A stretch of DNA of 59,831 bases from Nitrospira sp. CG24C (GCA_002869885.2 NEWR02000010.1:1-59831), one strand, 5' to 3'. Counted from the first letter of the stretch, positions 43,322 through 52,926 are shown. Notes: a model not told the origin generated them from the letters alone. A program made the numbers and translations.

Positions 43322-44263
43322 TCAGTCCGCCTGGAGCGCCTGATCGATCGCGGCACGTTGAGCCCGCCCATGCTCCACCCACAGGCGAATGGCATCTCCC
43401 ATCATGTGCAGTCGCGACGTCACTGATTCTACCCGCGTGGCAGCCAGAAGCACTCGACGCTGCGTTACCATGGTCAGCAATACGTGAAGACCTGTGAAAA
43501 ACATCATGGCCGAACCGGCATTCACCTGCTGCGCCTCTGCGCGTAGCTGCGCGACATCTTGCAGAGAGGCTTCGAGGGCTACCCTATGTGCGGAGAGCTC
43601 ACTCCCGGCCATCTTGAGAAGGCGCATCTTCTTCATAATTTCTGGCACCTGCGCATCAATCGCTTTGAGAAACGACTCTTCTGCTTCGGACACCCGCGCA
43701 AGATATCCTTGAACGGTCGTGGGGTCGATACCCTGGACACCGGCCTGAATCTGCCCTTCCATCTGCTCAATCAGGCTTAGAATCACGTTACGCCCGGACC
43801 CCGTATCGGAGGACTGTTTATTTTGTAGTTCCTGAAGCGTTTTTAGAAACTTTTCGGGAGAGAGACCGGCATCAACTATCTCAGCCACCGCACCGCTTCC
43901 TTCGTCGTCGAAGGAGACGCCCGTCGCCTGGGTCAATGCTGTATGAATCTGTCCCAGCTGTTTACAGAGCGAAAGAAAGTCCTGAGCGGATCCCGCCTTC
44001 AGTGGATCCTGGAGGGCTTCGATAAACGGAAGCGCCGCGAAACTGGCTTGCGTGACATCTGGAAGATCGATCGTGGCGGCAGAGCCTCCGAGACTCGTCA
44101 CTCCTGCCGACATTGTATGAATCAGCTTGGCATGCCTCTCCGGCGCCGGCCATTGTTGCAGCTCGTCAAGAGCGTCATGAATGCGCTGAAGCCATTCGTG
44201 CGCTTCCTGAACGAAGAGACCGATCAGCTCTTTCTGAAAATCGTCTGTGTTGTCGGAAACCAT
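43322..44263 (-). CDS. HPt-like chemosensory protein of unknown function
   Basis: The 313-residue protein is almost entirely helical. Its first 75 residues (DDFQKELIGLFVQEAHEWLQ, then HAKLIHTMSAGVTSLGGSAA) resemble the HPt domain of CheA, including a candidate phosphorylated His, though the usual H-x-x-(K/R)-G motif is altered. The same module is in the HD-GYP protein downstream. The C-terminal half (AYLARVSEAEESFLKAIDAQ onward) is rich in helical heptads. It is within an operon with cheA, three cheW and an MCP, so it may relay phosphate or scaffold the output protein. No named family is recognised. Confidence 0.7.
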   Translation of the reverse strand: MVSDNTDDFQKELIGLFVQEAHEWLQRIHDALDELQQWPAPERHAKLIHTMSAGVTSLGGSAATIDLPDVTQASFAALPFIEALQDPLKAGSAQDFLSLCKQLGQIHTALTQATGVSFDDEGSGAVAEIVDAGLSPEKFLKTLQELQNKQSSDTGSGRNVILSLIEQMEGQIQAGVQGIDPTTVQGYLARVSEAEESFLKAIDAQVPEIMKKMRLLKMAGSELSAHRVALEASLQDVAQLRAEAQQVNAGSAMMFFTGLHVLLTMVTQRRVLLAATRVESVTSRLHMMGDAIRLWVEHGRAQRAAIDQALQAD

Positions 44264-44314
44264 GATGTCAGTTCGTCACAATAGTGGCAATCCACGGAAA
44301 AGAATCGTACAGGA

Positions 44315-45541
44315 TCAAGGCCGTCGTTTTCCGCTTCCCAACTGGGAAGCCAATCCCGCGATCTCGCCAAGCTTTCTTGCCATTTCTTCGAATCGTTTGG
44401 TGGCTAGCTCGGCATCTTGTTCAGTTTCAGTCATGCGCTTCGCAAGCAGGCTATTTCGTTCCCGTTCCATCTGAAGTAATGCTTCAAACTCATGGGCTTT
44501 CTGCGACGCCGGCTCAGTCTCTGAGATGCGCGTGGCAAGCGCGTTGGTTTTTTTTCGTTCTTCTGCGAGCGCTTCTTCTAAGCTGCCTGCTCGCACAGCA
44601 AGCTGCTCACTCGCGGCCACACGATGAGTCAAATCCCTCGTACACTCCTGCTCCTGCAGAAGCTGTTGCGACACTTGTTGGTAGCGAGTCGCCGTCTCTT
44701 CCAGCTCGGTCATCTGTTCAACCAGTTGCTTAGCAGCCTGGCGCTCAGCCTGCAACGCTGCCTCCAGCTCCCTCACACGCCCGCCCAGACTTTCCGCCAC
44801 AGATGCTTGCATCTTGGCCTCAACGGTCTGCGCTCTTTCAACTTCCAGCAAAGATTCAAGCTCTTGTACCCGAGCGGTGGCACTGTCAAGCTCTGTAACT
44901 TGCTTCTTCAGCTGAGCCGTTTGCTCTCGCTCCCTTGCCAACATCGATTCAAGTTCCTTAACGCTGTCCAGCTGTTCTTCGAGTTGCACCACTCGCTGTG
45001 CACTGTATGCCACGCGACCTCGTTCGATCCGAAGTTCTTCTTCCAGTGATTTCACTTGTGTCACTGCTTGCCGGCGGGTTTCTAATTCATCCCCGCTCAC
45101 ACTGAATCCGTGAATTGGCTCAATAGGCTCAACCACCTTCTCGACCGTCTTCGCCACAGGCATAGCTGTTCTTTGCCGCTTGGCCAACAGCTCGATCACG
45201 CGATCCTTGAGAGAGGTGCCCTGGAATGGCTTTTTCAACACTCCATCGGCGTGACAAGATTCAGCCTGCTTCGTTACCTCATCATTCACGATGCCCGAGA
45301 TCAAGAGCACCGGCGTATTCGCTAACGCCCTCTGCGCGCGCACGAACGTGCATACCTCGTAGCCGCTTCTATCAGGCATAATCACATCTGATACGACCAC
45401 GTCAGGAGTTTCTTTGGCCAAATAGGCCAATGCCTCCTCACCGTTTGCCGCAAGAGTCACTCCAAACCCAGCTTCCGTCAGCAACCGTTCGGCAACTTTC
45501 CTGACTGCGATACTGTCGTCGGCAATTAATACTGTTGTCAT
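44315..45541 (-). CDS. Response regulator receiver fused to a long coiled coil
   Basis: The 408-residue protein begins with a CheY/PilH-type receiver domain (VLIADDSIAVRKVAERLL). The phosphoacceptor Asp is at about residue 52 (VVVSDVIMP), and the conserved Lys is in GVLKKPFQG. After residue 130 an unbroken coiled coil of about 230 residues follows (EEELRIERGRVAYSAQRVVQ, REREQTAQLKKQVTEL, LLAKRMTETEQDAELATKRF). No DNA-binding or enzymatic output is present. Phosphorylation by CheA could change coiled-coil oligomerisation, as for polarity or scaffold regulators. It lies between a cheW and the HPt-like gene. Confidence 0.88.
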   Translation of the reverse strand: MTTVLIADDSIAVRKVAERLLTEAGFGVTLAANGEEALAYLAKETPDVVVSDVIMPDRSGYEVCTFVRAQRALANTPVLLISGIVNDEVTKQAESCHADGVLKKPFQGTSLKDRVIELLAKRQRTAMPVAKTVEKVVEPIEPIHGFSVSGDELETRRQAVTQVKSLEEELRIERGRVAYSAQRVVQLEEQLDSVKELESMLAREREQTAQLKKQVTELDSATARVQELESLLEVERAQTVEAKMQASVAESLGGRVRELEAALQAERQAAKQLVEQMTELEETATRYQQVSQQLLQEQECTRDLTHRVAASEQLAVRAGSLEEALAEERKKTNALATRISETEPASQKAHEFEALLQMERERNSLLAKRMTETEQDAELATKRFEEMARKLGEIAGLASQLGSGKRRP

Positions 45542-45557
45542 AGTAGCTGCCTTTCCT

Positions 45558-46034
45558 TCAGAGCTCGTATCGCGTGAGGGTATCCTGTATCGCGCTTCCT
45601 AGTCTCTGTAATGCCACAATAGTCACATCGTTTCCGCCAATCGTGACTGAGCCTAGCGACTCAATATCCCTTTCGAAGCTCGGACGAATCGACGCTGCAT
45701 CCGCCTTCGCAATAGTCGGCACATCGGCATCGATGCAGATGGCCATCGGACCGTCGACGTGGCGAGCCACCAAACAGAGTAACGGATTTCCCTGCACTAG
45801 GCGCCTCAGCCTGGCTGCCAAATCGTAGACCGGCATCACACAATTATCTCGTTTCAGCATGGCCTGCACGAACGGAGTTCGACTCGGTATCGGGATAGTC
45901 GCAGCCCAAGGCAACACTTCCCCCACATCCTCAATCCGTGCGGCCAGCTTCAGTCCACCGACGGAAAATACCACGATATTCCACGATCGTTTCGTGGTCT
46001 GAACTTGCTGCTCTTCACGAGTGGCCCTCAGCAT
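45558..46034 (-). CDS. cheW: CheW-like coupling protein
   Basis: The 158-residue product is a single CheW domain: NIVVFSVGGLKLAARIEDVG EVL opens the first subdomain and RDNCVMPVYDLAARL the second. CheW bridges receptor and CheA kinase. The sequence is quite diverged. It overlaps the upstream cheW gene by seven bases, which points to translational coupling. Confidence 0.82.
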   Translation of the reverse strand: MLRATREEQQVQTTKRSWNIVVFSVGGLKLAARIEDVGEVLPWAATIPIPSRTPFVQAMLKRDNCVMPVYDLAARLRRLVQGNPLLCLVARHVDGPMAICIDADVPTIAKADAASIRPSFERDIESLGSVTIGGNDVTIVALQRLGSAIQDTLTRYEL

Positions 46035-46567
46035 GATCCACCGATTGCTGCAGGAGTTGCCTCAACCGTCTGTTTGGCCTTCCCTATTAACACAGTAGCT
46101 GCGTCGGCCAACTCACCCAGCGCCCACGAAGGATTCAGGATCAGTGCCAACTGATCCTGATAGAACATCATGCCCCCAAACCAGCATCGTTCATCGCGCT
46201 GAAACTGTAGCGGCAACGGAAAGCAGTCTTTCCGTTCGACGTCGATCAAACCCACCACTTGCTCAACGCGAATTGCACCGTGGGAGCGGCCGTTCGAGTA
46301 CAACACTGTCTTTCTATCGGTGCCGGACAGGTCCGCTGACACTGAAAGTCGTTCTGCAAGGTCCACCGGCTGATAGACAATCCCCGCCTCAGTCACAGCT
46401 TGTTCATGATCTATCGCTTCTTGCGTGAGAATGCCCCGAACCCCAGTTGCGGGTAGAGCCAAATAGCTGAGCCCTAGACGGACGACCAAGAAACTGGCCG
46501 TCCCCACAAGCATACTCGTCGAATTGTGATGGCCTCGCAAACTCATAATCGATACTTCATGTTCCAC
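46028..46567 (-). CDS. CheW-like protein, diverged
   Basis: The 179-residue protein has a CheW-like fold in outline: SFLVVRLGLSYLALPATGVR GI in the N-terminal half and GIVYQPVDLAERL in the middle. The C-terminus ends VLIGKAKQTVEATPAAIG. A second start (MSLRGHH, six codons on) is possible. It lies directly between cheA and another cheW and overlaps the latter, so an adaptor in the same array is the natural reading. The divergence leaves room for a specialised role. Confidence 0.72.
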   Translation of the reverse strand: MEHEVSIMSLRGHHNSTSMLVGTASFLVVRLGLSYLALPATGVRGILTQEAIDHEQAVTEAGIVYQPVDLAERLSVSADLSGTDRKTVLYSNGRSHGAIRVEQVVGLIDVERKDCFPLPLQFQRDERCWFGGMMFYQDQLALILNPSWALGELADAATVLIGKAKQTVEATPAAIGGSC

Positions 46568-46621
46568 TGTCCGATGCCAGGGACCACTTCAAGGGCCTAA
46601 TCCCTTGACTCTATTGATGCG

Positions 46622-49039
46622 TTATGGGGCCAGCGAGTCCGCCGTCGCATCCGGCGACAACTCGGGGACTCCCGTGGCGTGCATCTGCCGCACCAATAAT
46701 CGAGCAGGGTCCAGCACGAGAATCACACGTCCTTCCGGGTCGATCGTCGCGCCGCCGAAGCTGGAACGCTCCAAGGACTTAAGAGATCCCAACGGCTTAA
46801 TGACGATTTCCTGACGTCCGAGCAATTCATCGACCAACAGGCCGATCATCCCATCGGCCGTCCGCACGATGACAACCGGCTTTCCAATTTCTACCGGGAT
46901 ACTGCATCGATTGAGAATCTGCTGGAGCGGCTGCACCTCGATCGCTTCGTCTCCGATATGCAAGATCGATCGTTCGCCCATCCGTTGATGAGCGCCAGTC
47001 GTCAACATCGTGACTTCGCGCACTGCCGGCAGGGGGATTGCGTAGCGCTCTCTCCCTGCTCGCACCATCAGAACCGTGGCAATCAATAATGTGAGTGGGA
47101 GACTCAGGGTAAACTTCGTCCCCACATCTCGAACAGATTCTACATCGATGTGGCCGTTCATACTTTCAACGGCGCGCTTGACCACATCCATGCCGACTCC
47201 TCGCCCCGCCTGATTGTCGATCTTGTCCGCCGTCGAGAATCCCGGCACGAAAATAAACTTGATGACTTCGGACTCTGACATGGAACGGGCCACCTCAGGG
47301 CTAATCAGTCCTCGTTCTATCGCCGTGACCCTTATTTTTTCGACATCCAATCCAGCCCCATCGTCTTCGACTTCGATCAACACCGCATTTCCGCGATGTA
47401 CAGCATGGAGATAAATTGTGCCGGCTGCTGATTTTTCCTTCGAAACACGAATGGACGCAGGCTCGATCCCATGGTAAACCGCGTTGCGCACGAGATGAAT
47501 CAGCGGATCGACCAGCCGTTCCACAACAGCCGTATCAACTTCCGTCTGATCTCCGGACGTAACTAACCTCACTTCTTTCCCAGTCGCACGAGCCATCTCG
47601 CGCGTGGCCCGGTGGAATCGGGTAAAAGGTGTGCCAATCGGCACCATACGGGCCCGAGCGATTTCATCTCGCATGCCGAGGGTCAGCTGCGCCAAGTGAC
47701 TCATGTCTTCATGTGAACGGCTGATCGAGCTGTTCAACTGTGTCATCGATTCTGAAATATCGGACGTGATCTCCTTGAGGTGGCGCGCCAATATAGTAAC
47801 ATCCTCGTACCTGTCGAATTCAAAGCTGCCAGAGTTTCCGAGGCTGGTAACGCCTTGGGACAGATCGGATGCTGGACAGGAGGCAGCGGTCAGAAGGGTA
47901 AAGGCATGTTTTTCCTCAAACATATGGACTGACTCGACCAGCTGACCCTTATAAGCCAGTACTTGTTGTGCGAGTTGCTCCAGTGTGCACAGCTTCTGCT
48001 CGAGCCGCCCTCGACCGATAATCAACTCACCGACTAGATTCATCAACCGTTCCAAGCGATCACGGCTGACCCGGATGACATCGCTATCTTCTGAGACTTT
48101 ACCGCCTGTCGCTTTGGCAGGCTCAATTTTTTCCTGATCGTACGATTTTTGGTCCACCAGGGCTTCGACCGGATGGACAGCTGAACTAGACTTCACCGCC
48201 TCAGTCATCGACTGATTCAGTTGCTTGAGCTCATGCATCGCGACGGCAAATTGCCGGCGCAGTAGGTCGAGAGATATGGAGTCACGCCGCATCAACAGAC
48301 GCACCACATCGACCGATCGCAGCAGCACGTCTGTATGCCCAGGAAGAATCTTGACGCGCCCCTCGCGTACCGCTCCCATGAAATCTTCGACATAGTGCGT
48401 CAGGTCGCCGATCGACTGGAATCCCACGGTATAAGCTGAGCCTTTAAGTGTATGCGCCGTCCTGAAGAGTTGGTCGATCACCTCCGGATTGTGTTGTCCC
48501 TTTTCGAGGCGAAGTAATTGGGACTCGAGCGCTTCCAAATATTCCTGCGCTTCAGGGGCAAAATAGGACAGCACTTCCGCATCGAGAGCCGGCACAAGAT
48601 AGTCCGGAGCAAACAATGTCGTCTCAGGCGTCGCCGCAGCAGACAGAATCGGGAACAATCCTGACACTTCATCTTTCCATCGTGCACTGATCGAGAAGTC
48701 TTCAGTGCCACCGGTCGCGACGACTTCCAATTGAGACTGGAACGAGTTCACCATCCCGCGTAAGGTCTCCAACGCCTTTGGCCAATGAGAATCCTCTATC
48801 GACTGCACCTCTTCCAGGATCGATTCAAGCAACGTTGCCATCAGAGCTAACCCCTCGAAGCCATAAAGCGCTGATGCCCCTCGGATCTTATGCGCCCACA
48901 CATACTGCTCTTGTAGTTGTATTGGAGTTGGCGTTGTCCCATCGAGCGGATGGAGCGCCTTCGTGAGCATGTCCATCGCTTCCGATGCTTCGGTAACGAA
49001 AATGCCAATGAGGCCCTGTCGGTCAAACTCAGAACTCAT
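46622..49039 (-). CDS. cheA: Chemosensory histidine kinase CheA with two HPt domains
   Basis: CheA is the autophosphorylating kinase of receptor arrays. The 805-residue protein has two HPt domains, with phosphoacceptor His at about residue 50 (VWAHKIRGASALYG) and about 196 (RTAHTLKGSAYTVGF). After a linker come the dimerisation helices (RVSRDRLERLMNLVGELIIG), the ATPase domain (LIHLVRNAVYHGIEPA, DDGAGLDVEKIR, GRGVGMDVVKRAVE) and a C-terminal CheW-like domain. No P2 (CheY-docking) domain is seen. AGGG precedes the ATG. A 122-bp inverted-repeat element lies 28 bases upstream, between cheA and the receptor gene. Confidence 0.95.
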   Translation of the reverse strand: MSSEFDRQGLIGIFVTEASEAMDMLTKALHPLDGTTPTPIQLQEQYVWAHKIRGASALYGFEGLALMATLLESILEEVQSIEDSHWPKALETLRGMVNSFQSQLEVVATGGTEDFSISARWKDEVSGLFPILSAAATPETTLFAPDYLVPALDAEVLSYFAPEAQEYLEALESQLLRLEKGQHNPEVIDQLFRTAHTLKGSAYTVGFQSIGDLTHYVEDFMGAVREGRVKILPGHTDVLLRSVDVVRLLMRRDSISLDLLRRQFAVAMHELKQLNQSMTEAVKSSSAVHPVEALVDQKSYDQEKIEPAKATGGKVSEDSDVIRVSRDRLERLMNLVGELIIGRGRLEQKLCTLEQLAQQVLAYKGQLVESVHMFEEKHAFTLLTAASCPASDLSQGVTSLGNSGSFEFDRYEDVTILARHLKEITSDISESMTQLNSSISRSHEDMSHLAQLTLGMRDEIARARMVPIGTPFTRFHRATREMARATGKEVRLVTSGDQTEVDTAVVERLVDPLIHLVRNAVYHGIEPASIRVSKEKSAAGTIYLHAVHRGNAVLIEVEDDGAGLDVEKIRVTAIERGLISPEVARSMSESEVIKFIFVPGFSTADKIDNQAGRGVGMDVVKRAVESMNGHIDVESVRDVGTKFTLSLPLTLLIATVLMVRAGRERYAIPLPAVREVTMLTTGAHQRMGERSILHIGDEAIEVQPLQQILNRCSIPVEIGKPVVIVRTADGMIGLLVDELLGRQEIVIKPLGSLKSLERSSFGGATIDPEGRVILVLDPARLLVRQMHATGVPELSPDATADSLAP

Positions 49040-49067
49040 GTCTGCCCTTCATATATCAACGTATTCG

Positions 49068-49189
49068 CAGGATGCTTAAAAAGGCCGTCCAGCAAGGCCG
49101 CAGCGAGCGAAGAGGCGAGGCGTACGCTTCGGTACGTTGAGCCTCTGAGCGATGCGAGAACGCCGCTGGCGGACTTTTTCAGCATCCTG
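49068..49189. mobile_element. 122-bp MITE-like inverted-repeat element between mcp and cheA
   Basis: Termini CAGGATGCTTAAAAAGGCCG and CGGACTTTTTCAGCATCCTG are inverted repeats. The interior is also palindromic (GAGGCGAGGCGTACGCTTC and its partner around GTTGAGCCTC). It is about 96% identical to the inverted copy at 56133-56254, with no transposase. It directly abuts the mcp stop codon (49190-49192) and lies 28 bases before cheA. Confidence 0.9.
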
Positions 49190-51061
49190 CTAGACTAACT
49201 TAAACTGGGCGACCGACGACGTCAGCGCTTCAGCCAGTTTCGCCATGTCTTCGACGGTCATGCGCGCCGAGTCCGTCGCTTTCTGTGTCTCAAGCGCACC
49301 GCCGGCGAAGTCCTTAATCGAGCGGCCAACTTTGTCTGTCGAGACGGTTTGGTTTACCGCGGCGCTGGCGATAGTCTCTGCCAACTTCGAAGAACGCTGG
49401 GCGATCCCGGAAATTTCCTTAAACACTTCGTCCGTACGCAGCACGGATGACGATCCGGTTTCCACCGCCTGAGTCTCCTGATCCATGGCGACAACCGCAT
49501 CGTGCGTTTCCGTCTGAATCACCTTCACGAGGTCCGCAATTTCCCTGGTCGCTTGCGTCGAGCTTTCAGCAAGCTTTCGAACCTGGTCGGCGACAACAGC
49601 AAATCTGACACCTGCTTCGCCAGCACCTGCCGCCTCTATGACCGCATTCAACGCGAGCAAATTGGTCTGATTGGCAATGTCTCGAATCGTCGAAACGATC
49701 TGTGCAATCTCCACAGAACGGTCGCCAAGCGCCTTTACCTGCTTAGACATCCGTTGCACCGATGACCGAATGCCCTGCATGTCCTGCACGGTTGCCTGCA
49801 CGGCCACTCGTCCACGCTCGGTTGCCTGCAAGACCTGCTTCGCCGATTCCGAAGACGCGCTGGCGGTTTCTGCCACCTGGCGCATTTGAAGCGACAGCTG
49901 TTCGACCGCGTCCAATGTCTTGACCGATTCGTCGGCTTGTTGCTTCGCCGTAGAGGTCATCTGATTGGCATTGTCTCGGAGCACACCGGCCGATTGATTC
50001 ACACGCACAGCCGCCTCACGAACTTGTTTCATCAACTGCGCAAACCGCTGAATCATAAGGTTGAACCCGTCGGCCATGTTCCCGAATACGTCGGCAGTGA
50101 CCTCACCTCGCTTCGTCAGGTCTCCCTTACCGACATCCGACACCAAGACAAGGAAGCCCATCAATCGCTTTTGCATTTCGTCTCGCTCGGACTCCGATGT
50201 CATCAGAGACGAATTGCGATCCAACATGGCATTGAGTGAAGCGGCTAATTGTCCGAATTCGTCTTTTGAGGTAATTTTAGCGCGGGCCTGGGAATTGCCT
50301 GAGGCGGACGACTGCGCGACCTGCGCGATATGCGCCAGGTTCTTTGAAAAGAAATGGGCCAACCCATACCCGATACCGAGTCCGAAGAACACCGCAATGG
50401 CTCCACCGACGATTATATTGGTTGTAGCGTTGGACACTATGATCTGGGCTTCTTCGTTGAGATCCTTCACCGCAGCTCGCATATCCAGCACCTGTTCACG
50501 CTGGCGTGCGATGACCTGATCGAATGGCCGCTGCAAATTCACTTTCAGGGCCAAGGCTCCAAGTTCTCGCATGTTCTCAGCTTGTGCCGGCGTCAAGCTC
50601 TTCCCGAAACTATCGACCAAGGCGCTCAGTCCTCCTTCGGCATCTGTGAAGTATTGTTCGACGGCCGCTTTCAAAGTCGCCAAGTCCTTCGTCTCATTAC
50701 GGCCCGATTGCGATAGGCGAAGGACGGCCGCTGCATAATCGGCGATCACTCGATTCACCTTCTCACGATAAGGCACCAACCGCTTGGACTCGGATACAAT
50801 ATCCGGCAGATTCGTGATACTCGTCATGTTCGTCAATATCTGATGGTGAGATGTCAATGCCCCACCCATTTCAGCGAAGTCGGCCAGCGGAACCGTATAG
50901 TCTGTGTATACCGTATGTGACACGGCGCTTAATTGCTGGAGCGTCAGCACCGCGATGGCTGCCATCGCGACGATGATGGAGCTGACAAAGCCAAAACCCG
51001 CAAGCAGCTTTGTCCGTGTTTTGAGGTTGTGTACTGGATTGCTGCGACCTCTCTTCGTCAT
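49190..51061 (-). CDS. Methyl-accepting chemotaxis protein
   Basis: The 623-residue receptor has a transmembrane helix ([15 protein letters not shown], about residues 20-40), a periplasmic four-helix-like sensor (about 40-220), a second helix ([20 protein letters not shown]), HAMP, and a cytoplasmic signalling domain whose hairpin tip reads [23 protein letters not shown], diagnostic of MCPs. I chose ATG 51061, preceded by GGGAGG. An alternative at 51124 overlaps the cheW stop and would add 21 residues. No cheR or cheB accompanies it. The haem sensor and CheW upstream share the transcript. A MITE-like element abuts the stop. Confidence 0.93.
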   Translation of the reverse strand: MTKRGRSNPVHNLKTRTKLLAGFGFVSSIIVAMAAIAVLTLQQLSAVSHTVYTDYTVPLADFAEMGGALTSHHQILTNMTSITNLPDIVSESKRLVPYREKVNRVIADYAAAVLRLSQSGRNETKDLATLKAAVEQYFTDAEGGLSALVDSFGKSLTPAQAENMRELGALALKVNLQRPFDQVIARQREQVLDMRAAVKDLNEEAQIIVSNATTNIIVGGAIAVFFGLGIGYGLAHFFSKNLAHIAQVAQSSASGNSQARAKITSKDEFGQLAASLNAMLDRNSSLMTSESERDEMQKRLMGFLVLVSDVGKGDLTKRGEVTADVFGNMADGFNLMIQRFAQLMKQVREAAVRVNQSAGVLRDNANQMTSTAKQQADESVKTLDAVEQLSLQMRQVAETASASSESAKQVLQATERGRVAVQATVQDMQGIRSSVQRMSKQVKALGDRSVEIAQIVSTIRDIANQTNLLALNAVIEAAGAGEAGVRFAVVADQVRKLAESSTQATREIADLVKVIQTETHDAVVAMDQETQAVETGSSSVLRTDEVFKEISGIAQRSSKLAETIASAAVNQTVSTDKVGRSIKDFAGGALETQKATDSARMTVEDMAKLAEALTSSVAQFKLV

Positions 51062-51123
51062 CTCGCCTCCCTGCTCCTGATCGCGCCTGAAATTGCTTGC
51101 CATCTCTGCTTGATGTGCCCGCA

Positions 51124-51636
51124 TCAACTCGTCCTCTCGAAATGTGAAAGCAGCACAGATGTTTCCAACACACCTCGAAGCCGATCCTCTAACTTCACCA
51201 CAGTCGACACGAATGGAACCGCCACTTCCCACCGGCCAACCGGAGCCGGAAGGAACTGATCTTTTGCAATGGTATGAATTTCCGGCGTCCTATCTACCAA
51301 GATGCCAATTTGCCGTTTCCCGTGCTTCACCACCACGGCATACTGCAAGGCCTTCTCGGCGTTGAGGCCGAACATCGGTCTGAGGTCGAGCAACGGAATC
51401 ACGGTGCCCCGGAGATTCGTGACTCCCACCAAGCCTGAGGGCATCCCGGGAACCGGGGTGATTGAATCCACGATAAAAACTTCTCGCACGCTTTTCAGAT
51501 CAATCGTAAAAATCTCTCCGTTAAGGGAAATAACTAGGGCGCGTACGTTCGAAGAATCGGCCGGCTGGCTCTGACCGGAGCCTGACGAAGAGGCTCCCGG
51601 CGCAATGAACGCATTCTCTGCAGCTTGAATATCCAT
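51124..51636 (-). CDS. cheW: CheW coupling protein
   Basis: This 170-residue product has a variable N-terminus (about 30 residues, Ser/Gly-rich) and then a canonical CheW domain: [47 protein letters not shown], and [15 protein letters not shown]. This is the most typical of the three CheW copies and likely the main coupler for the adjacent MCP. I take ATG 51636 as the start; ATG 51657 is also possible. Its stop overlaps a potential start of the receptor gene (TGATG). Confidence 0.9.
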   Translation of the reverse strand: MDIQAAENAFIAPGASSSGSGQSQPADSSNVRALVISLNGEIFTIDLKSVREVFIVDSITPVPGMPSGLVGVTNLRGTVIPLLDLRPMFGLNAEKALQYAVVVKHGKRQIGILVDRTPEIHTIAKDQFLPAPVGRWEVAVPFVSTVVKLEDRLRGVLETSVLLSHFERTS

Positions 51637-51662
51637 GCGCGATGGGTATGGGATCATTCTTG

Positions 51663-52373
51663 CTATTTCAATGGGAGGACCAGGCTGATCGCTCCGGCAA
51701 AGTCCCCTTCCTTCCATCCTTCCTTCTTCATCCCCGCGATGTCCCACTCACCCTTGGGCTCACCGTGGCAGCTGAGGCAGGAGGCGACTGCATATTCTGG
51801 ATCCAGCATGCGCAGCACCGATCGTCCATCGTGCATCGTGTTACGGGCATAGACTCGCTCTTTCGGATGGCGCGGATCGCTGAACATCCGAAGCACTTCC
51901 TGCTCGAAATCATCAGGCCTGTTGTTCGGATTTCGATAGTCGATCCTGGTCAACTTCATACGAATCCCGGTTTTTTTATAGAACTGTTCTCCGACGCGAC
52001 GTGCGAACACCGCATGAAGAAAACCCTTGAAACCGACCCCTTGTCGATTGATGACCGGCTGTGCCTCCTCAACCACTTCTCTCTCCGCTTCCACCAAGGC
52101 GAGATAGACACCGGCTTGAGGCGCCGCATTGGGAATACGGAGGTCGATCTTGGTCTTTTCCTTGAACTGATCCATCACTTGGGTAGCCACAAAGTCGCCC
52201 GTAAAGCCCTTCTCCGCTTTTGTCGCGTCATTAATGGTGGCTTGATGCTCCGATATCACACCGCGGCCGATCTTGATCAATTCGATCAAGTGCTCCGCCA
52301 CCTCCACCTCATTTCCAGCTCTTGCCGGAGCACTCCAGACCAACGAAATCGCCGTCACCCCCACCACCGCCAT
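51663..52373 (-). CDS. Periplasmic haem-binding sensor (DUF3365/Tll0287-like)
   Basis: The 236-residue product starts with a signal peptide (VVGVTAISLVWSAPARA, cleavage about residue 19), so it is exported. The remainder resembles the Tll0287-type DUF3365 sensor domain, whose C-terminal half carries a single CxxCH c-type haem site: here SCLSCHGEP at residues 199-203. Such domains are proposed to sense redox state or diatomic gases. No membrane anchor or kinase is fused; the protein is at the head of an operon with CheW and an MCP, so it may act as a soluble receptor partner. An upstream in-frame extension encodes part of a MITE-like element and is rejected as the native start. Confidence 0.85.
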   Translation of the reverse strand: MAVVGVTAISLVWSAPARAGNEVEVAEHLIELIKIGRGVISEHQATINDATKAEKGFTGDFVATQVMDQFKEKTKIDLRIPNAAPQAGVYLALVEAEREVVEEAQPVINRQGVGFKGFLHAVFARRVGEQFYKKTGIRMKLTRIDYRNPNNRPDDFEQEVLRMFSDPRHPKERVYARNTMHDGRSVLRMLDPEYAVASCLSCHGEPKGEWDIAGMKKEGWKEGDFAGAISLVLPLK

Positions 52374-52390
52374 CAGGAAAAACTGCCTGA

Positions 52391-52572
52391 GAGCCTGTCC
52401 GACATTGGCCTTCGCGACGAGGCGAAGGAGGCGCGGCCAGATGCGAGGCCACAGGCCCGGAAAAACCGGAAGCGTATTCGCTGGAATACGTTGAGGATTT
52501 TTTCGGGCCGAGAACAACGCAGATGGTCGTGGATCATTCGCCGCAGTAGAATGGCCAATGTCGGACAGGCTC
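52391..52572. mobile_element. 182-bp MITE-like element upstream of the haem-sensor gene
   Basis: Perfect 20-bp terminal inverted repeats GAGCCTGTCCGACATTGGCC (52391-52410) and GGCCAATGTCGGACAGGCTC (52553-52572). The centre forms another hairpin from GGCCCGGAAAAA and ATTTTTTCGGGCC. It encodes no transposase. It lies 18 bases before the haem-sensor ATG, inside the leader, and provides an open frame through to the gene. No target duplication is obvious. Confidence 0.9.
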
Positions 52573-52926
52573 CTAAGCATCGCCATTCATCCTTGGGGCG
52601 AATCAGTCAGTGACGGCTCACGGTCTTTGTTCAGTTCAAATATCGCCACGTGAACCTGAGTGTAGCCGGTCGCTCTCAATTGGCAAGCAAATCAACAATT
52701 TCGGCATCTCTCCATCTCATTTCGCCAGTGGCTAACTCCCCATTGTGGTGAGTGAGCGAGCGCCCACGACGGGGAAAGGTCCAACCGAGATTCGAACGAT
52801 GCAGAGGGCCGCAGAAAGTGGGGGAAAACTATGTGAGATGCGAAGAACGATTCGGATCAGCTGCAGCCGACGTGCTGCGGCGATAGGCCGGTTGCGGAAC
52901 AATCATTTTGCTACGATGAAAATTCA

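Noticed and set aside
52374..52586. N-terminal extension of the haem-sensor protein by 71 residues
   Set aside because: The extension is encoded by the MITE-like element and would place the signal peptide internally; ATG 52373 gives a normal export signal.
52760..52810. tRNA-like T-arm (GAGATTCGAACGATGC)
   Set aside because: No acceptor, D or anticodon arm can be formed around it on either strand.
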